The notes: generated by a model not told the origin, from the letters alone. A stretch of DNA of 26,829 nucleotides from Affinibrenneria salicis (GCF_008710095.1 NZ_VYKJ01000024.1:1-26829), one strand, 5' to 3'; shown: positions 6,915 to 15,865, numbered from the stretch's first letter. Translations and numbers: made by a program.

Positions 6915-8159
6915 TCATATTGCGGTTGCGGCGGCCTCTTCGCCAGCGGCGTCGAGAGCGCGCAGACGGCAAGGCGCAGAAAAAACAATGATCCCCAATT
7001 GGATGCAGAACCCGATGAGCGCGGCTAGCAGGCAACCGGTGACGCCGAATGTAGCACTCAGCCACGCGCCGATCAAAGCGCCCAATGGGCGAGCGCCGAA
7101 GGTGACTGTCATGATGACGGAAGAGACGCGTGCGATAAGCCCGCCGGGCGTAACGACCTGCCGTAGCGACGTGGTGGCGATGGTCCAGACGACCGGCCCA
7201 AAGCCGAAGAGGAAAAATGCGGCGAAGACGATAACGCGGAGGGGGATGAGTAATGTCGTCGCCATCAGAAGCGCGCCGAGAGCGGCGCAGATCGGCCCCA
7301 GAATAATTTGCCGACCGAAACGCAGATGAGTCGCGATCGCGTTGTACAGGTAAGCGCCGACAACCATACCGAAGCCATAGGTTGCCAGCGCGGCGCCAAC
7401 GCCAGACGCGCTGAACCGCAATTGATTGATGGCGTAGTAGGCAAAAATAGCCAGCAGCAAATACCATGAGGTATTGAAGACAAAAGCGGTGGCGACGATG
7501 GGGCGGAGGTAGCGATGCCGGATAATGAAATTGACGCCTTCCGACAGTTCTCGCCAAACATGCCTGGCGGAGGGCGCTCTTTGGGGCTCGTCAGGCAGTC
7601 CTGCCAGATACCAGACGCTGGTTATGGACAACAGCAACGCCGCCGGGAAGGCGAAAATGCCGGATGCCCAGCCGGTCAATATGCCCCCAACCGCCGGGCC
7701 GGCCGTGAACGCAATGCTGCGTGCGATCTCAAGCCGGCGGTTGGTCGTCAGTAAATCCCCCTTGTCGACCAGAGCGGCGACCAGCGCCGGCGTAGCGACG
7801 CTGTAGACCACCGTCCCGGCGGCAATCGCAAAACCCAGGGCGGCAAGCCAGCCGGGCGACAGGTCGCCGCTATAAAACAGCGCGCACAGCAAACACAGCG
7901 CCGCCGCGCGCAGCAGCTCTGTGCCGGACATAAGATTCTTTCTCCTGCAGCGATCGGCCAGCAGGCCCGTGGGGATAGATAACAGAAGGAAGGGGAGCGA
8001 ATTGATCGCCTGCAGTATGGCCGACTGCTGCGCAGAGACGCCCAGGGCGACGACGGCAACAATGGGAACGGCCGCAATGGCCATTTGTTCGCTGAACTGG
8101 GCCGCCAGGCTGGCGTTCGATAAATTACGGATGATGGCGTTTGATTCTTGGTTTTGCAT
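6915..8159 (-). CDS. MFS transporter, MFS_3/EntS-like
   Basis: The 414-residue protein has about 12 hydrophobic segments and the MFS loop motif GLLADRCRRK between helices 2 and 3 (residues 65-74). The overall pattern, with FSEQMAIAAVPI at the start, paired proline/glycine-rich helices and a central cytoplasmic loop around residues 190-215, fits the MFS_3 group that includes enterobactin exporter EntS and related drug or metabolite exporters. It acts in the inner membrane, presumably by proton antiport. The start at 8159 has GAGAGAT six bases upstream. The ada gene follows 189 bases downstream on the same strand. Substrate unknown. Confidence 0.85.
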   Translation of the reverse strand: MQNQESNAIIRNLSNASLAAQFSEQMAIAAVPIVAVVALGVSAQQSAILQAINSLPFLLLSIPTGLLADRCRRKNLMSGTELLRAAALCLLCALFYSGDLSPGWLAALGFAIAAGTVVYSVATPALVAALVDKGDLLTTNRRLEIARSIAFTAGPAVGGILTGWASGIFAFPAALLLSITSVWYLAGLPDEPQRAPSARHVWRELSEGVNFIIRHRYLRPIVATAFVFNTSWYLLLAIFAYYAINQLRFSASGVGAALATYGFGMVVGAYLYNAIATHLRFGRQIILGPICAALGALLMATTLLIPLRVIVFAAFFLFGFGPVVWTIATTSLRQVVTPGGLIARVSSVIMTVTFGARPLGALIGAWLSATFGVTGCLLAALIGFCIQLGIIVFSAPCRLRALDAAGEEAAATAI

Positions 8160-8535
8160 GGTTATCTCTCGACAAGCTTACCGTTTTCTTCCTGAGCGCA
8201 TTGCTGATGCGCGCGACGCCGGTGGCGTGATGACCGGGCGAGTCTAACGGCGTTCCCGCCCGGCAATCTATCCGAATCTTGCGCGCAATTTCCGATGCGC
8301 CGCCGCCCGTGAGCAGCGGAAAGTTGATTGAATAAGTGGAGTGAGGAGAGGTTTGTAACTTATTAACTCGTGACGTTTTATCGTCCATTCCCCGTTTTTA
8401 TACCGCAGATCGCCGCGGTGAAGACTGCGGCGATGGCGCGCCGGCGGGACGGGGCGATATGGTCCCTGTTTCGCCGGGCCGTTTGGGCCGCGATGGGGTT
8501 ATGACAAAGCGCGTATTGCTCCGGGCACGGCGCAA
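8160..8535. other. Gene-free spacer between amidase and MFS genes
   Basis: About 376 bases without a convincing gene. An 8-bp inverted repeat (ATCGCCGC/GCGGCGAT, 8409-8434, loop of ten) could form a hairpin after the leftward amidase gene, but no T-run follows. The promoter for the MFS gene should lie here; I cannot place it with confidence. An 87-codon frame (8125-8388, minus) overlapping the MFS start has no domain and is not called. Confidence 0.45.
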
Positions 8536-9921
8536 TTACGCCCGGCCAAACAGCGCATGCATCGTCAGCGCGGCAGACAGCAGCGCAAGATCCTGGCCGA
8601 CGTTAAACTGTAGCTCGATGCCGACGGGAATCCCGGCGGCGGTGCGCGCCAGCGGCAGTGAAATACAGGGTAATCCGACGATGGTCGCCGGCTCGCAGTT
8701 GGCGATCAACCGGCGAAACAGGTCGTTGGCATGCGGCGCGCCCGGCGGCTGAAAGGCCGGCGTTTTCGGCGGCGGCAGCGGGACGCTGGGGAAAATGATG
8801 CCTTCCAGACAATGCCGATGAAAATAATCTTGGTAACGAGCCGCCAGCAACGGTTTCCAGTGGCGGCAGGCCTGGTCATAGGCCTGTTTATCGACCGTTG
8901 CCGCATCGTCCAGCAGGGCGATAACGTCCGGACTGCGGATGGAGGCGCGCAACGCGCTAAAGTCGATCTGGCTGCCGCGCCGGCGTAAGTATTCCGGCAG
9001 ATCGCGCAGCATCTCATAAGACGCCAGCGGGTAGCCCGCGTTGACCGCCAGCTTCCCTGCCTGTTCGATATCGGCTTCCACCAGGATGACGCCCGCCGCG
9101 GCCAGCTGCTGCAGAACCTGTTTCGCCGCCGTTTCCACCGCGGGATCCAGATGTTGCCAGAAATGTTGCCGGGGTACGCCGAGGCGCATACCGGCGAGCG
9201 ACGGGCGAGGTGGTGCTTCGGCTTCGCCGCTGATGACGCTGTCCACCAGGCAGATGTCCCGGACGCTGTGCGCCAGCAATCCCGCGGTGTCGCGGCTGAT
9301 GGATATCGGCGCGATGCCGGCCGTGGGATAGCGCCGTTCGCTCCGGTTATTGAACAGCGACGGGCGAAAGCCGACCAGGCCGCAAAATGAGGCGGGCAGA
9401 CGCACCGACGCGCCGGTATCTGTGCCAATCGCCAGCGGGACGATGCCGGCGGCCACCGCCGCGGCGCTGCCGCTGGAAGAGCCGCCGGGGACATGTTCGG
9501 GCAGAAAAGGATGAAGAACATCGCCGCGGGCGGCATTGAGTCCGCTGGTGCCGGAGGCCAGTTCATGCATGCCGGCTTTGGCCATAACAATCGCCCCGGC
9601 GGCCTGCAGGCGCTGGATCACTTGCGCCGTCTGCGGGACGGGTTCGCTGGCCAGCCGCGCGGTGCCGAGTGAAGTAGGCAGCCCGGCGACATCGATATTA
9701 TCCTTTACCACCAGCGGCAGACCGGCCAGTACGCCACGATCCTGGCGGGCGTCCAGCGCATCGGCTTGCGCCAGCGCCCCCGTCTCATCCAGCCAGGTCA
9801 GGCTATTGATGGCCTGCTGCTGCTGCGCCCGCAGCAGCGCGGCGCGCATTTCGTCGCCCGCCCGCCGCTGACCCTGACGAATAGCGCGGGTGATCTGGTA
9901 AGCCGTGCGTCTGGCGTTCAT
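8536..9921 (-). CDS. Amidase, amidase-signature (GatA-like) family
   Basis: The 461-residue enzyme carries the amidase-signature catalytic set: Lys73 in PLVVKDNID, a cis-serine in PGGSSSGSAAA (148/149), and nucleophile Ser172 in GTDTGASVRLPA. These enzymes hydrolyse amide bonds of small molecules to a carboxylate and ammonia or amine. Length and domain layout are standard and no signal peptide is present, so it should be cytosolic. It is the last gene of the minus operon, three bases after the dioxygenase stop. Together with the transporter this suggests release of nitrogen from an imported amide. It is not GatA itself, because no gatB or gatC is nearby. The exact substrate is not predictable; ureide or allophanate-type and aryl amides are possibilities. 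Confidence 0.9.
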   Translation of the reverse strand: MNARRTAYQITRAIRQGQRRAGDEMRAALLRAQQQQAINSLTWLDETGALAQADALDARQDRGVLAGLPLVVKDNIDVAGLPTSLGTARLASEPVPQTAQVIQRLQAAGAIVMAKAGMHELASGTSGLNAARGDVLHPFLPEHVPGGSSSGSAAAVAAGIVPLAIGTDTGASVRLPASFCGLVGFRPSLFNNRSERRYPTAGIAPISISRDTAGLLAHSVRDICLVDSVISGEAEAPPRPSLAGMRLGVPRQHFWQHLDPAVETAAKQVLQQLAAAGVILVEADIEQAGKLAVNAGYPLASYEMLRDLPEYLRRRGSQIDFSALRASIRSPDVIALLDDAATVDKQAYDQACRHWKPLLAARYQDYFHRHCLEGIIFPSVPLPPPKTPAFQPPGAPHANDLFRRLIANCEPATIVGLPCISLPLARTAAGIPVGIELQFNVGQDLALLSAALTMHALFGRA

Positions 9922-9924
9922 CGT

Positions 9925-10785
9925 CTATTCCATTATCGCTCGCGGTCGTTCGCTGCCTTTCACCGTCGCGCGATGCATTACGCGGCGGTAGGCCTGATCG
10001 TCATACGGCGTTGCCTGATGCATGGTGCAGCGGTTATCCCAGATCAACAGGTCATGCTGCCGCCATTTATGACGGTAAGTGAAGGCTTCGCTCACCGCGT
10101 GAGCGTTGAGGCGGGCCAGCAGCGCGTCGCCTTCCTCTTTTGGCAGGCCGAGGATCTCTTTCACGATATCCTGACCGACGAACAGCGAGGGTTTGCCGGT
10201 TTCCTGGTGCCGGCGCACGACCGGGTGGACGACATCCGGCGTCGCCGCTTTCTGCTCTTCGCTAAGCGGCTCGCGATCGGCAAAGGCTTTCGCATAGTAG
10301 GTGGAGTAGGAATGCACCGCTTTCAGCGGCAGAATGCGCCGTTTGGTTTCTTCATCCAGCGCCTCGTAAGCAGCATACATGGATGAAAACAGAGTATCGG
10401 CGCCGACCGGCGGCACTTCTACCGCGTGCAGCACCGAGCCAAAACAGGGAACGTCAAGGTACGACCAGTCGGAGTGCCAGTTCCATCCCTCTTTATGGTT
10501 GCCGATCGGTTTATCGCCCTGTTTAACGTTAGAAAGGACGTACAGTTCGGGGTAGGGCGTGGTCAGAAACTGCCGCAGTACGTGCACCTGCAGTTCGCCA
10601 AAACGGCGGGCGAAGGCGACGTGTTGCGCTTCGGTCACCGGCTGGTTGCGCAACAGCAGCACCGAGTGGTCGTTCAGCGCGGCGCGCAGTGCGGCAAAGG
10701 TCGCGTCATCCATCTCTTGCGTCGCATCCAGATTAAGAATTTCCACGCCGATATGCGGCGTTAGCGGGCGAAGTTCCAGCATCAT
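9925..10785 (-). CDS. TauD/TfdA-family Fe(II)/2-oxoglutarate dioxygenase
   Basis: The product shows the TauD/TfdA fold with the iron-binding HxD motif in NWHSDWSY, the distal histidine in CTMHQATPY and the 2-oxoglutarate-binding arginine near YRRVMHRATV. Such enzymes oxidise a carbon next to a heteroatom in small organic acids, sulfonates or amines, releasing succinate and CO2. A frame opens at 10842, but GGAGG sits just before ATGATG at 10785/10782, so translation starts there (about 285 residues). The gene lies 25 bases after the aldolase-like gene and three bases before the amidase, clearly in one operon. No sulfonate-specific partner genes are present, so taurine is only one option. Confidence 0.9.
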   Translation of the reverse strand: MMLELRPLTPHIGVEILNLDATQEMDDATFAALRAALNDHSVLLLRNQPVTEAQHVAFARRFGELQVHVLRQFLTTPYPELYVLSNVKQGDKPIGNHKEGWNWHSDWSYLDVPCFGSVLHAVEVPPVGADTLFSSMYAAYEALDEETKRRILPLKAVHSYSTYYAKAFADREPLSEEQKAATPDVVHPVVRRHQETGKPSLFVGQDIVKEILGLPKEEGDALLARLNAHAVSEAFTYRHKWRQHDLLIWDNRCTMHQATPYDDQAYRRVMHRATVKGSERPRAIME

Positions 10786-10810
10786 GTATCCTCCAGACTG
10801 TGAATGATGA

Positions 10811-11548
10811 TTACCGGCGATAGCCGGGATCGAGACGGTCAAGCAGACGAATAAACGCGGGCCATTCGCGCTCGCCGCGCAGCAAAATATCGCCTTCGCA
10901 CCGATTGAACTGGCGCGCCGCTTTCGCCGAAATGTCGTCGGCAGGCAGTGAAAGCCGGCTGCCGCTGCCTTGCGCCATCAGCTGAATGCGGGCGGCGCGT
11001 TCGAAGTAGTAAGCCAGCATAAAGGCTTCCGGAATGGTGCGGCCGGCGGCGAGAATGCCGTGGTTACGCAGCACCAGTACCTGATGCGGGCCGATGTCGC
11101 GCACCAGGCGCCGGCGTTCGTCCGTGTCCAGCGCTACTCCTTCGTAAGCGTGATAGCCGAGACGCTGCCAGAAATGCATGGCGAACTGGCTGACGGGCAG
11201 CAACCCTTCTTCCAGCGCGGAGATGGCGGTGGCGGCGTCGGAGTGGGTGTGCAGCACGCAAATCGCATCCTCGCGCGCGGCGTGGATCGCGCTATGAATA
11301 ACGAAACCGGCGCGGTTGACCTGGTATTCGGTCGGCGTCAGCGCGTTGCCTTCCAGATCGATTTTAATCAGGCTCGACGCGGTAATTTCCTCAAAGAACA
11401 AACCGTAGGGATTAATCAGAAAGTGATGCTCCGGGCCGGGCAGCCGCACGGAAATATGGTTATAGATCAGGTCGTCCATGCCGAAATGCGCAATAAGCCG
11501 GTAACAGGCGGCGAGCTGGATTCGTAACTGTTGTTCGCTGTCAGACAT
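10811..11548 (-). CDS. Class II aldolase/adducin-family enzyme, atypical active site
   Basis: From the ATG at 11548, two bases after the permease stop, the protein has 245 residues. It shows the family zinc ligands His100 and His102 in VLHTHSD and His163 in RNHG. In L-fuculose-phosphate aldolase a catalytic glutamate lies 19 residues before the first zinc histidine; here that position is Gly81, so the classic retro-aldol acid/base is missing. Relatives with altered sites include decarboxylases, such as a pyridine-dicarboxylate decarboxylase of vitamin B6 breakdown, and adducin-like proteins. Its place between ABC permease and dioxygenase genes suggests a step in breakdown of the imported compound. 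The reaction is unknown. Confidence 0.85.
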   Translation of the reverse strand: MSDSEQQLRIQLAACYRLIAHFGMDDLIYNHISVRLPGPEHHFLINPYGLFFEEITASSLIKIDLEGNALTPTEYQVNRAGFVIHSAIHAAREDAICVLHTHSDAATAISALEEGLLPVSQFAMHFWQRLGYHAYEGVALDTDERRRLVRDIGPHQVLVLRNHGILAAGRTIPEAFMLAYYFERAARIQLMAQGSGSRLSLPADDISAKAARQFNRCEGDILLRGEREWPAFIRLLDRLDPGYRR

Positions 11549-11550
11549 GA

Positions 11551-12306
11551 TTATTTCCACCAGATGAATGTTGTGTCGATCCAGGCAAGCAGCGCGTAGA
11601 GCGCGATACTCGCCAGCGAAGAGACCACCACGGCGGCCCACACGGTGAGAAAATCGACTTGCTGGGTGGACTGAAAAATCACCCAGCCGATCCCCTGAAA
11701 GGCGCCCAGCATCTCGGCGACGATGGCGATAATGATGCTGCGCACTATCCCTATACGCAGGCCGCTGACGATGGAAGGCAGGGCGGCCGGCAGCTGCAGT
11801 TTGACCATGATGGCCAGACGACTGGCGCCGAAGCTGCGCATCAGATTAACGATCTGCGGGTCGGCCTGTTTCAGGCCGTGCAGGCTATTGATCAGGATGA
11901 CAAAGCTGACGCCAAACACCACCAGCACGATTTTGGACAGCATTCCTATGCCGAACCACAGCAGCGCCAGCGGAATATACGCCACGGTCGGCACTGAATT
12001 GATCGCCACCGCCAGCGGCATCAGAATGGTTTCCAGCGGACGGCAGACCGTCATCAGTATCGCCAGCGACAGTCCCGCCAGCAGACCGCAGGCAAAGCCG
12101 ATCAGCGCTTCCGCCAGAGTCCAGCCCATCGCCAGCCACAGCGTGCCGCCGTTGTCGATAATGGCGGCGGCAATGGCGTGCAGCGAAGGCAGCACGAAAG
12201 GCGGAATGTCGAATAACCAAATGCTGCCCTGCCACAGTAACCCCAGGCTTAAGACGCCCAGCAGCGGCGGCAGCAGTTTGCCCGTCAGGGATGTTTTCCC
12301 CACCAT
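11551..12306 (-). CDS. ABC transporter permease, NitT/TauT type (second permease)
   Basis: About 251 residues from the ATG at 12306, which has GAGAGGAAA upstream; a longer frame to 12456 runs into the preceding gene and has no support. Six or so membrane segments and the EAA loop (MRSFGASRLAIMVKLQLPAALPS) mark a binding-protein-dependent inner-membrane permease. It overlaps the upstream permease by 22 bases, and the aldolase-like gene starts two bases after its stop. With the other permease it probably forms a heterodimer through which the solute caught by the binding protein enters the cytosol. Confidence 0.9.
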   Translation of the reverse strand: MVGKTSLTGKLLPPLLGVLSLGLLWQGSIWLFDIPPFVLPSLHAIAAAIIDNGGTLWLAMGWTLAEALIGFACGLLAGLSLAILMTVCRPLETILMPLAVAINSVPTVAYIPLALLWFGIGMLSKIVLVVFGVSFVILINSLHGLKQADPQIVNLMRSFGASRLAIMVKLQLPAALPSIVSGLRIGIVRSIIIAIVAEMLGAFQGIGWVIFQSTQQVDFLTVWAAVVVSSLASIALYALLAWIDTTFIWWK

Positions 12307-13040
12307 GCGAATTTCCTCTCCAGCAGTTCGATCAGACCGTACAGCGTGGCGCCCAGTGCGCCGCAGATCACAATCAGCGACCACATGCGCACCACGTCCT
12401 CGTTGTACATCGCCTGAATTAGCAGCACGCCCAACCCTTCGGTATCGCCAAACCACTCGCCGACGATGGCGCCGACCAGACCGAGAGAGATGCCGAGTTT
12501 CATCGCGACGAAAATCGACGGGGCGGCGGCGGGAAAATGCAGCGACAGAAAGCGGCGAAAACCGGATGCGCCGAAGCTGCGCAGCAAATTGATGTGCAGG
12601 GCGTCGACGCTCTGCAGACCGCGTTTACTGTTTAGCGTGACCGGCAGGAACGTGAGGTAAAAGGCGATCATCACCTTTGAAAGCATGGTGTTGCCGAACC
12701 AAATCACCACCAGCGCGCCAAAAGCGACGACCGGCACGGTCTGGGAGACGATAAACAGCGGAAACCATGCTCGATCCAGCCAGGCGACGTAGAAAAACAG
12801 GATGCCGCAGCCGAGCCCAAACAGGGTGCCCAGGCTAAAGCCCAGCACGGTTTCCAGTCCGGTGCGCCAGACGCTGCTTAACAGGAGCGACGCGTTTTGT
12901 TGAATATCCTGCGCGACCGCGGCGATCGGCGGCAGATAGCGCGGGTTGACGGTAAACAGCGTGACGCTGCCCTGCCAGACGAGCCACACCAGCAGCAGCG
13001 AAATCAGTATCGGATGCGTCAGCAGGCGTTTCGCGCTCAT
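12285..13040 (-). CDS. ABC transporter permease, NitT/TauT type (first permease)
   Basis: The 251-residue membrane protein has the same layout as its neighbour and the EAA loop LLRSFGASGFRRFLSLHFPAAAPS that contacts the ATPase. Its start overlaps the ATPase stop by four bases (ATGA, 13037-13040), showing translational coupling. The two permeases are clearly diverged from each other, so this is not a recent duplication. Families of this type that take up nitrate, sulfonates or thiamine precursors often use one permease gene, so two separate ones are less usual. Confidence 0.9.
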   Translation of the reverse strand: MSAKRLLTHPILISLLLVWLVWQGSVTLFTVNPRYLPPIAAVAQDIQQNASLLLSSVWRTGLETVLGFSLGTLFGLGCGILFFYVAWLDRAWFPLFIVSQTVPVVAFGALVVIWFGNTMLSKVMIAFYLTFLPVTLNSKRGLQSVDALHINLLRSFGASGFRRFLSLHFPAAAPSIFVAMKLGISLGLVGAIVGEWFGDTEGLGVLLIQAMYNEDVVRMWSLIVICGALGATLYGLIELLERKFAWWGKHP

Positions 13041-13870
13041 GTCCGTCCCCCGGCCTGGGTAAAACTAAACGACTTCATGCTCTCTTCTTCAATCGCATCG
13101 AGCAGCCGTTTTTTGATGGCGATAAATTCCGGCGAGGTGACGATCTCCGGCGGACGGGGGCGCGGCAGGTTAATGATTTCTTCGCATTTAATGGTGCCGG
13201 GACGGGCGCTCATCACCATAACTTTGCTGCCGAGAAAGATGGCTTCGTCGATATCATGGGTAATGAACAGGATGGTGCGCCGGTGTTGTTCCCATAAGTC
13301 CAGCAGCCAGCGCTGCATCAGCGTGCGCGTCAGCGCGTCCAGCGCGCCAAACGGTTCATCCAGCAGCATCAGATCGCGCTGAAACAGAAAGGTGCGCATC
13401 AGCGCCACGCGCTGACGCATTCCGCCCGAAAGCTGATGCGGATAGTGTTGTTCAAAACCGCTGAGGCCGAAGCCGGGGAACAGCGCCTGCGCCCGCCGGC
13501 GCGCCTCCTTACGCCCGATGCCCTCGCACTCCAGCGCCAGAATGGCGTTATCCATAATGGTTCGCCACGGCAGCAGCAGATCGCGCTGCGGCATAAACGA
13601 CACTTTTCCGAGCAGTTCGCCGTCCAGCTGCGATTTGCCTTTAAACAGAATGGCGCCGTCGCTGTCGGGATCGAGCAGGCCGGCAATCATGTTGAACAGC
13701 GTGGATTTTCCGCAGCCTGAAGGGCCGACCAGGGTGACGAACTCTCCCTCGTTCACGGTCAGGTTGACGCCGGAAACGGCGACCACCGGTTTACGGGCAT
13801 CGCCAAAGCGTTTCCATAAATTGTCCAGCTGCAGCAGCGGCTGTCGGGATTTTGGCGCTACGGTCATCAT
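13037..13870 (-). CDS. ABC transporter ATP-binding protein, SsuB/TauB/NitT type
   Basis: All ATPase motifs are present in the 277-residue protein: Walker A GPSGCGKST (49-57), Q-loop Gln95, signature LSGGMRQR (147-154), Walker B LMLLDEP (167-173) and switch His205 in ITHD. It is typical of importers for nitrate, aliphatic sulfonates, taurine or pyrimidine precursors. GGAGG lies just before the tandem ATGATG start. It follows the binding-protein gene by 19 bases and overlaps the first permease by four, so the four transporter genes form one translational unit. A short extension after residue 240 is usual for this subgroup. Confidence 0.92.
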   Translation of the reverse strand: MMTVAPKSRQPLLQLDNLWKRFGDARKPVVAVSGVNLTVNEGEFVTLVGPSGCGKSTLFNMIAGLLDPDSDGAILFKGKSQLDGELLGKVSFMPQRDLLLPWRTIMDNAILALECEGIGRKEARRRAQALFPGFGLSGFEQHYPHQLSGGMRQRVALMRTFLFQRDLMLLDEPFGALDALTRTLMQRWLLDLWEQHRRTILFITHDIDEAIFLGSKVMVMSARPGTIKCEEIINLPRPRPPEIVTSPEFIAIKKRLLDAIEEESMKSFSFTQAGGRT

Positions 13871-13889
13871 GCTCCTCCGCTTACCGCAA

Positions 13890-14924
13890 TTAATTTAGAG
13901 TCTTGTATCCGGCCGGCACGTTCTGCCAGAAAGAGAGATCGAAGGTTTGATTGATATCGACCGGTTGTTTGAGCGCGCCGTATTTCACCAGCAGGTTCAT
14001 CATCTTTTCGGCCTGTTCCAGGTTAACGCTGCCGAGGCCCGGCGAACCTTCGGGGTACATCAGCTGCGCCACAGAGTCGAGCATCGCCTGCTGATGCGGG
14101 CGGTTCAGCCCGGGATTGGCTTTCATCAATATATCGAGGGTTTCCGCGCGGTGGGTTAAGGCATACTGCCAGCCTTCCAGCGTGGCGTTAACGAAGCGCT
14201 GCACCAGCGCCGGGTCTTTTTCGATGACCGCTTTTGAGGTGATCAGCGCATCCTGCTGGGTGGTGACGCCGACATCATCCGGCGAGATCAGCCGGAGATT
14301 GGTCACGCCTTTCTCTTTCAGCGTGTTGTATTCGTTATAAAGCGTGACGGTTGCGACATCGACCTGCTTATCTATAAACGGATTTAACGAAACGGATTGC
14401 GGGATCAGGGTAATATCGTTTTTGCTCAGGCCGACCTGGCCGAGTGACGCGAGCAGCGGATACTGTACGCCGGTAAACCAGACGGAGACCTTTTTGCCTT
14501 TAAAATCCTTGAAACTGTGAATGCCCGAGTCGTCGTAGGTGACAAATACGAACGGCGTACGCTGCTGCGACATCGCCAGAGCGACCACAGGCAGCCCTTT
14601 TTCGCGCGCGGTCAGGACACTTTCCATTCCGCCCGCCAGACCGAAGGTATCGGCCCCGGAAGCGACCAGCGTTTCCACATTAATATTCGGGCCGCCGGGG
14701 TTGATGGTGACCTCCAGCTGGTTGTTCCGATAAAAACCTTTCTCTTGCGCCACGTAAAAGCCGGCGAACTGCGCCTGAGCCAGCCACTTGAGACGCACAG
14801 ATACCTTATCCCGTTCCGCCGTCTGGGCGCTGATTGGTAACGCGCCGGCTAACAGCATGGCGCACAACAGGCTGGTCAGATAGCGGCGGGCGGTGGTGGA
14901 CAGCAGCGTTTTTATCGTTTGCAT
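13890..14924 (-). CDS. NMT1/THI5-like periplasmic substrate-binding protein
   Basis: The 344-residue precursor begins with a signal peptide (positive start, hydrophobic core about 14-30, likely cut near ISAQTA). The mature part opens with VRLKWLAQAQFAGFYVAQEKGFY, the hallmark of NMT1/ThiY-type proteins, which bind formylaminopyrimidine or related compounds. Further family features are GGPNINVETLVASGAD and a C-terminal hinge region. It would capture the solute in the periplasm for the ABC transporter encoded next. It is first in the minus operon; a TGTATAC palindrome about 60 bases upstream probably binds the divergent GntR regulator. A pyrimidine-like or similar N-heterocycle is suggested by family only. 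No TPP riboswitch sequence is seen upstream, so a thiamine role is not supported. Confidence 0.9.
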   Translation of the reverse strand: MQTIKTLLSTTARRYLTSLLCAMLLAGALPISAQTAERDKVSVRLKWLAQAQFAGFYVAQEKGFYRNNQLEVTINPGGPNINVETLVASGADTFGLAGGMESVLTAREKGLPVVALAMSQQRTPFVFVTYDDSGIHSFKDFKGKKVSVWFTGVQYPLLASLGQVGLSKNDITLIPQSVSLNPFIDKQVDVATVTLYNEYNTLKEKGVTNLRLISPDDVGVTTQQDALITSKAVIEKDPALVQRFVNATLEGWQYALTHRAETLDILMKANPGLNRPHQQAMLDSVAQLMYPEGSPGLGSVNLEQAEKMMNLLVKYGALKQPVDINQTFDLSFWQNVPAGYKTLN

Positions 14925-14983
14925 CTTGGCATCCTCTGGTGGCGAAGGGAGAACCCGGTATCAATTTATTTTTTCGACAACTT

Positions 14984-14995
14984 TATGTATACATA
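14984..14995. promoter_or_regulatory. GntR operator 1, before the transporter operon
   Basis: TATGTATACATA is a perfect 12-base palindrome located 60 bases upstream of the binding-protein start. The same core recurs at 15101-15112 and 15887-15898. Palindromes of this kind are typical FCD/GntR sites. Confidence 0.65.
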
Positions 14996-15100
14996 TAAGC
15001 GGTCGGTTTTGAGTATTACCCTTGCAGGATGTATGCCAGAATAGTTTCCCTGCGATTAACGCCGCGTATGACTGCCCGGCGCGAAAGCTTTGGATGGAAT

Positions 15101-15112
15101 TATGTATACCTA
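15101..15112. promoter_or_regulatory. GntR operator 2, before the regulator gene
   Basis: TATGTATACCTA differs from operator 1 at one base and sits 61 bases upstream of the GntR start, suggesting autoregulation. A further 12-mer, TTTGGTATGCAA, at 15121-15132 is repeated exactly at 15865-15876 before the SDR gene and may be a weaker half-site or part of promoters. Confidence 0.6.
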
Positions 15113-15172
15113 TTTATGTTTTTGGTATGCAACATGATTCATAACAGTGCAAATTAATGGACGACAGGCACC

Positions 15173-15847
15173 ATGGTAGAGCAAAAAAACGTCAACCGCG
15201 CCGCCGGCATGTCATTGGCCGACGGATTAAAGAAAGCGCTGGAAAAAGAGATCGCCAGCGGTACGCTGGAACCCGGTAAACGACTGGATGAAAAAGAAAT
15301 CGCCGCCCGTTTTGATGTTTCGCGCACCCCGGTGCGCGAGGCGTTTCGCCTGCTGGCGGCCGACGGGCTGGTCGATCTTAACGGTCGGCAGGGCGTAATG
15401 GTGCGCGCGCTATCGGTCAACACGTTGCTGGAGATGTTTCAGGTTATGGCGGAGCTGGAGGGGCTGTGCGCGCGGCTGGCGGCGCGTCGTATTTCTCCGG
15501 AAAAACTGCAGCAGCTGCAGCAGATCCATCAGCAGATGGTGGATCAGGGGCCGGCCCTTTCCCCGGCGGCGTTTTACGACATGAACCTCACCTTTCATGA
15601 AGCGATCTACAGCATTGCGCGTAATGAATTCCTCGCCGAGGAGACGCGCGCGCTGCGTAACCGCGTCGGCGTGTATCGCCGCCGGGTCACTTTCCATCCC
15701 GGTCGCGTCATGAAAACCCTTGAAGAACATAGCGAAATTATCCAGTCCATCGCGCATAACGATGGCGACGCCGCTCATGCGGCGATGCGTAAACACCTGA
15801 CGCTGTTGGGCGACGATCTGGTCGATTTTATCGCCGGGTTTTCATAA
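15173..15847 (+). CDS. GntR-family regulator, FCD (FadR/VanR) subgroup
   Basis: The 224-residue protein has a winged helix-turn-helix (about 14-80; LDEKEIAARFDVSRTPVREAFRLLAADGLV) and an all-helical FCD effector domain. The FCD metal ligands are visible as Asp136 and His142 (YDMNLTFH), His186 (EEHSEII) and His208 (AMRKHL). FCD regulators usually repress sugar-acid or aromatic catabolic operons until a carboxylic metabolite binds. It sits between the divergent transporter operon and the SDR-led operon, each preceded by the same TGTATAC palindrome, so it very likely controls both and itself. The ribosome site is weak (GACAGG). A 67-base gap with an operator separates it from the SDR gene. Confidence 0.93.
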   Translation: MVEQKNVNRAAGMSLADGLKKALEKEIASGTLEPGKRLDEKEIAARFDVSRTPVREAFRLLAADGLVDLNGRQGVMVRALSVNTLLEMFQVMAELEGLCARLAARRISPEKLQQLQQIHQQMVDQGPALSPAAFYDMNLTFHEAIYSIARNEFLAEETRALRNRVGVYRRRVTFHPGRVMKTLEEHSEIIQSIAHNDGDAAHAAMRKHLTLLGDDLVDFIAGFS

Positions 15848-15865
15848 CGCATCATTTTCGTCTCT

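Noticed and set aside
8125..8388. 87-codon minus-strand frame upstream of the MFS gene
   Set aside because: Overlaps the MFS start, no recognisable domain and no clear ribosome site.
8706..9590. 294-codon frame on the same strand as the amidase but another phase
   Set aside because: Arginine/alanine/serine-rich composition of a GC-rich shadow; the amidase frame has all catalytic motifs.
11723..12592. 289-codon plus-strand frame opposite the permeases
   Set aside because: Antisense shadow of membrane-protein codons with no domain.
14925..15172. TPP riboswitch before the NMT1/ThiY-like binding protein
   Set aside because: I looked for the conserved CTGAGA and ACCTGATCTGG-like parts and saw none; the region holds GntR-type palindromes instead.
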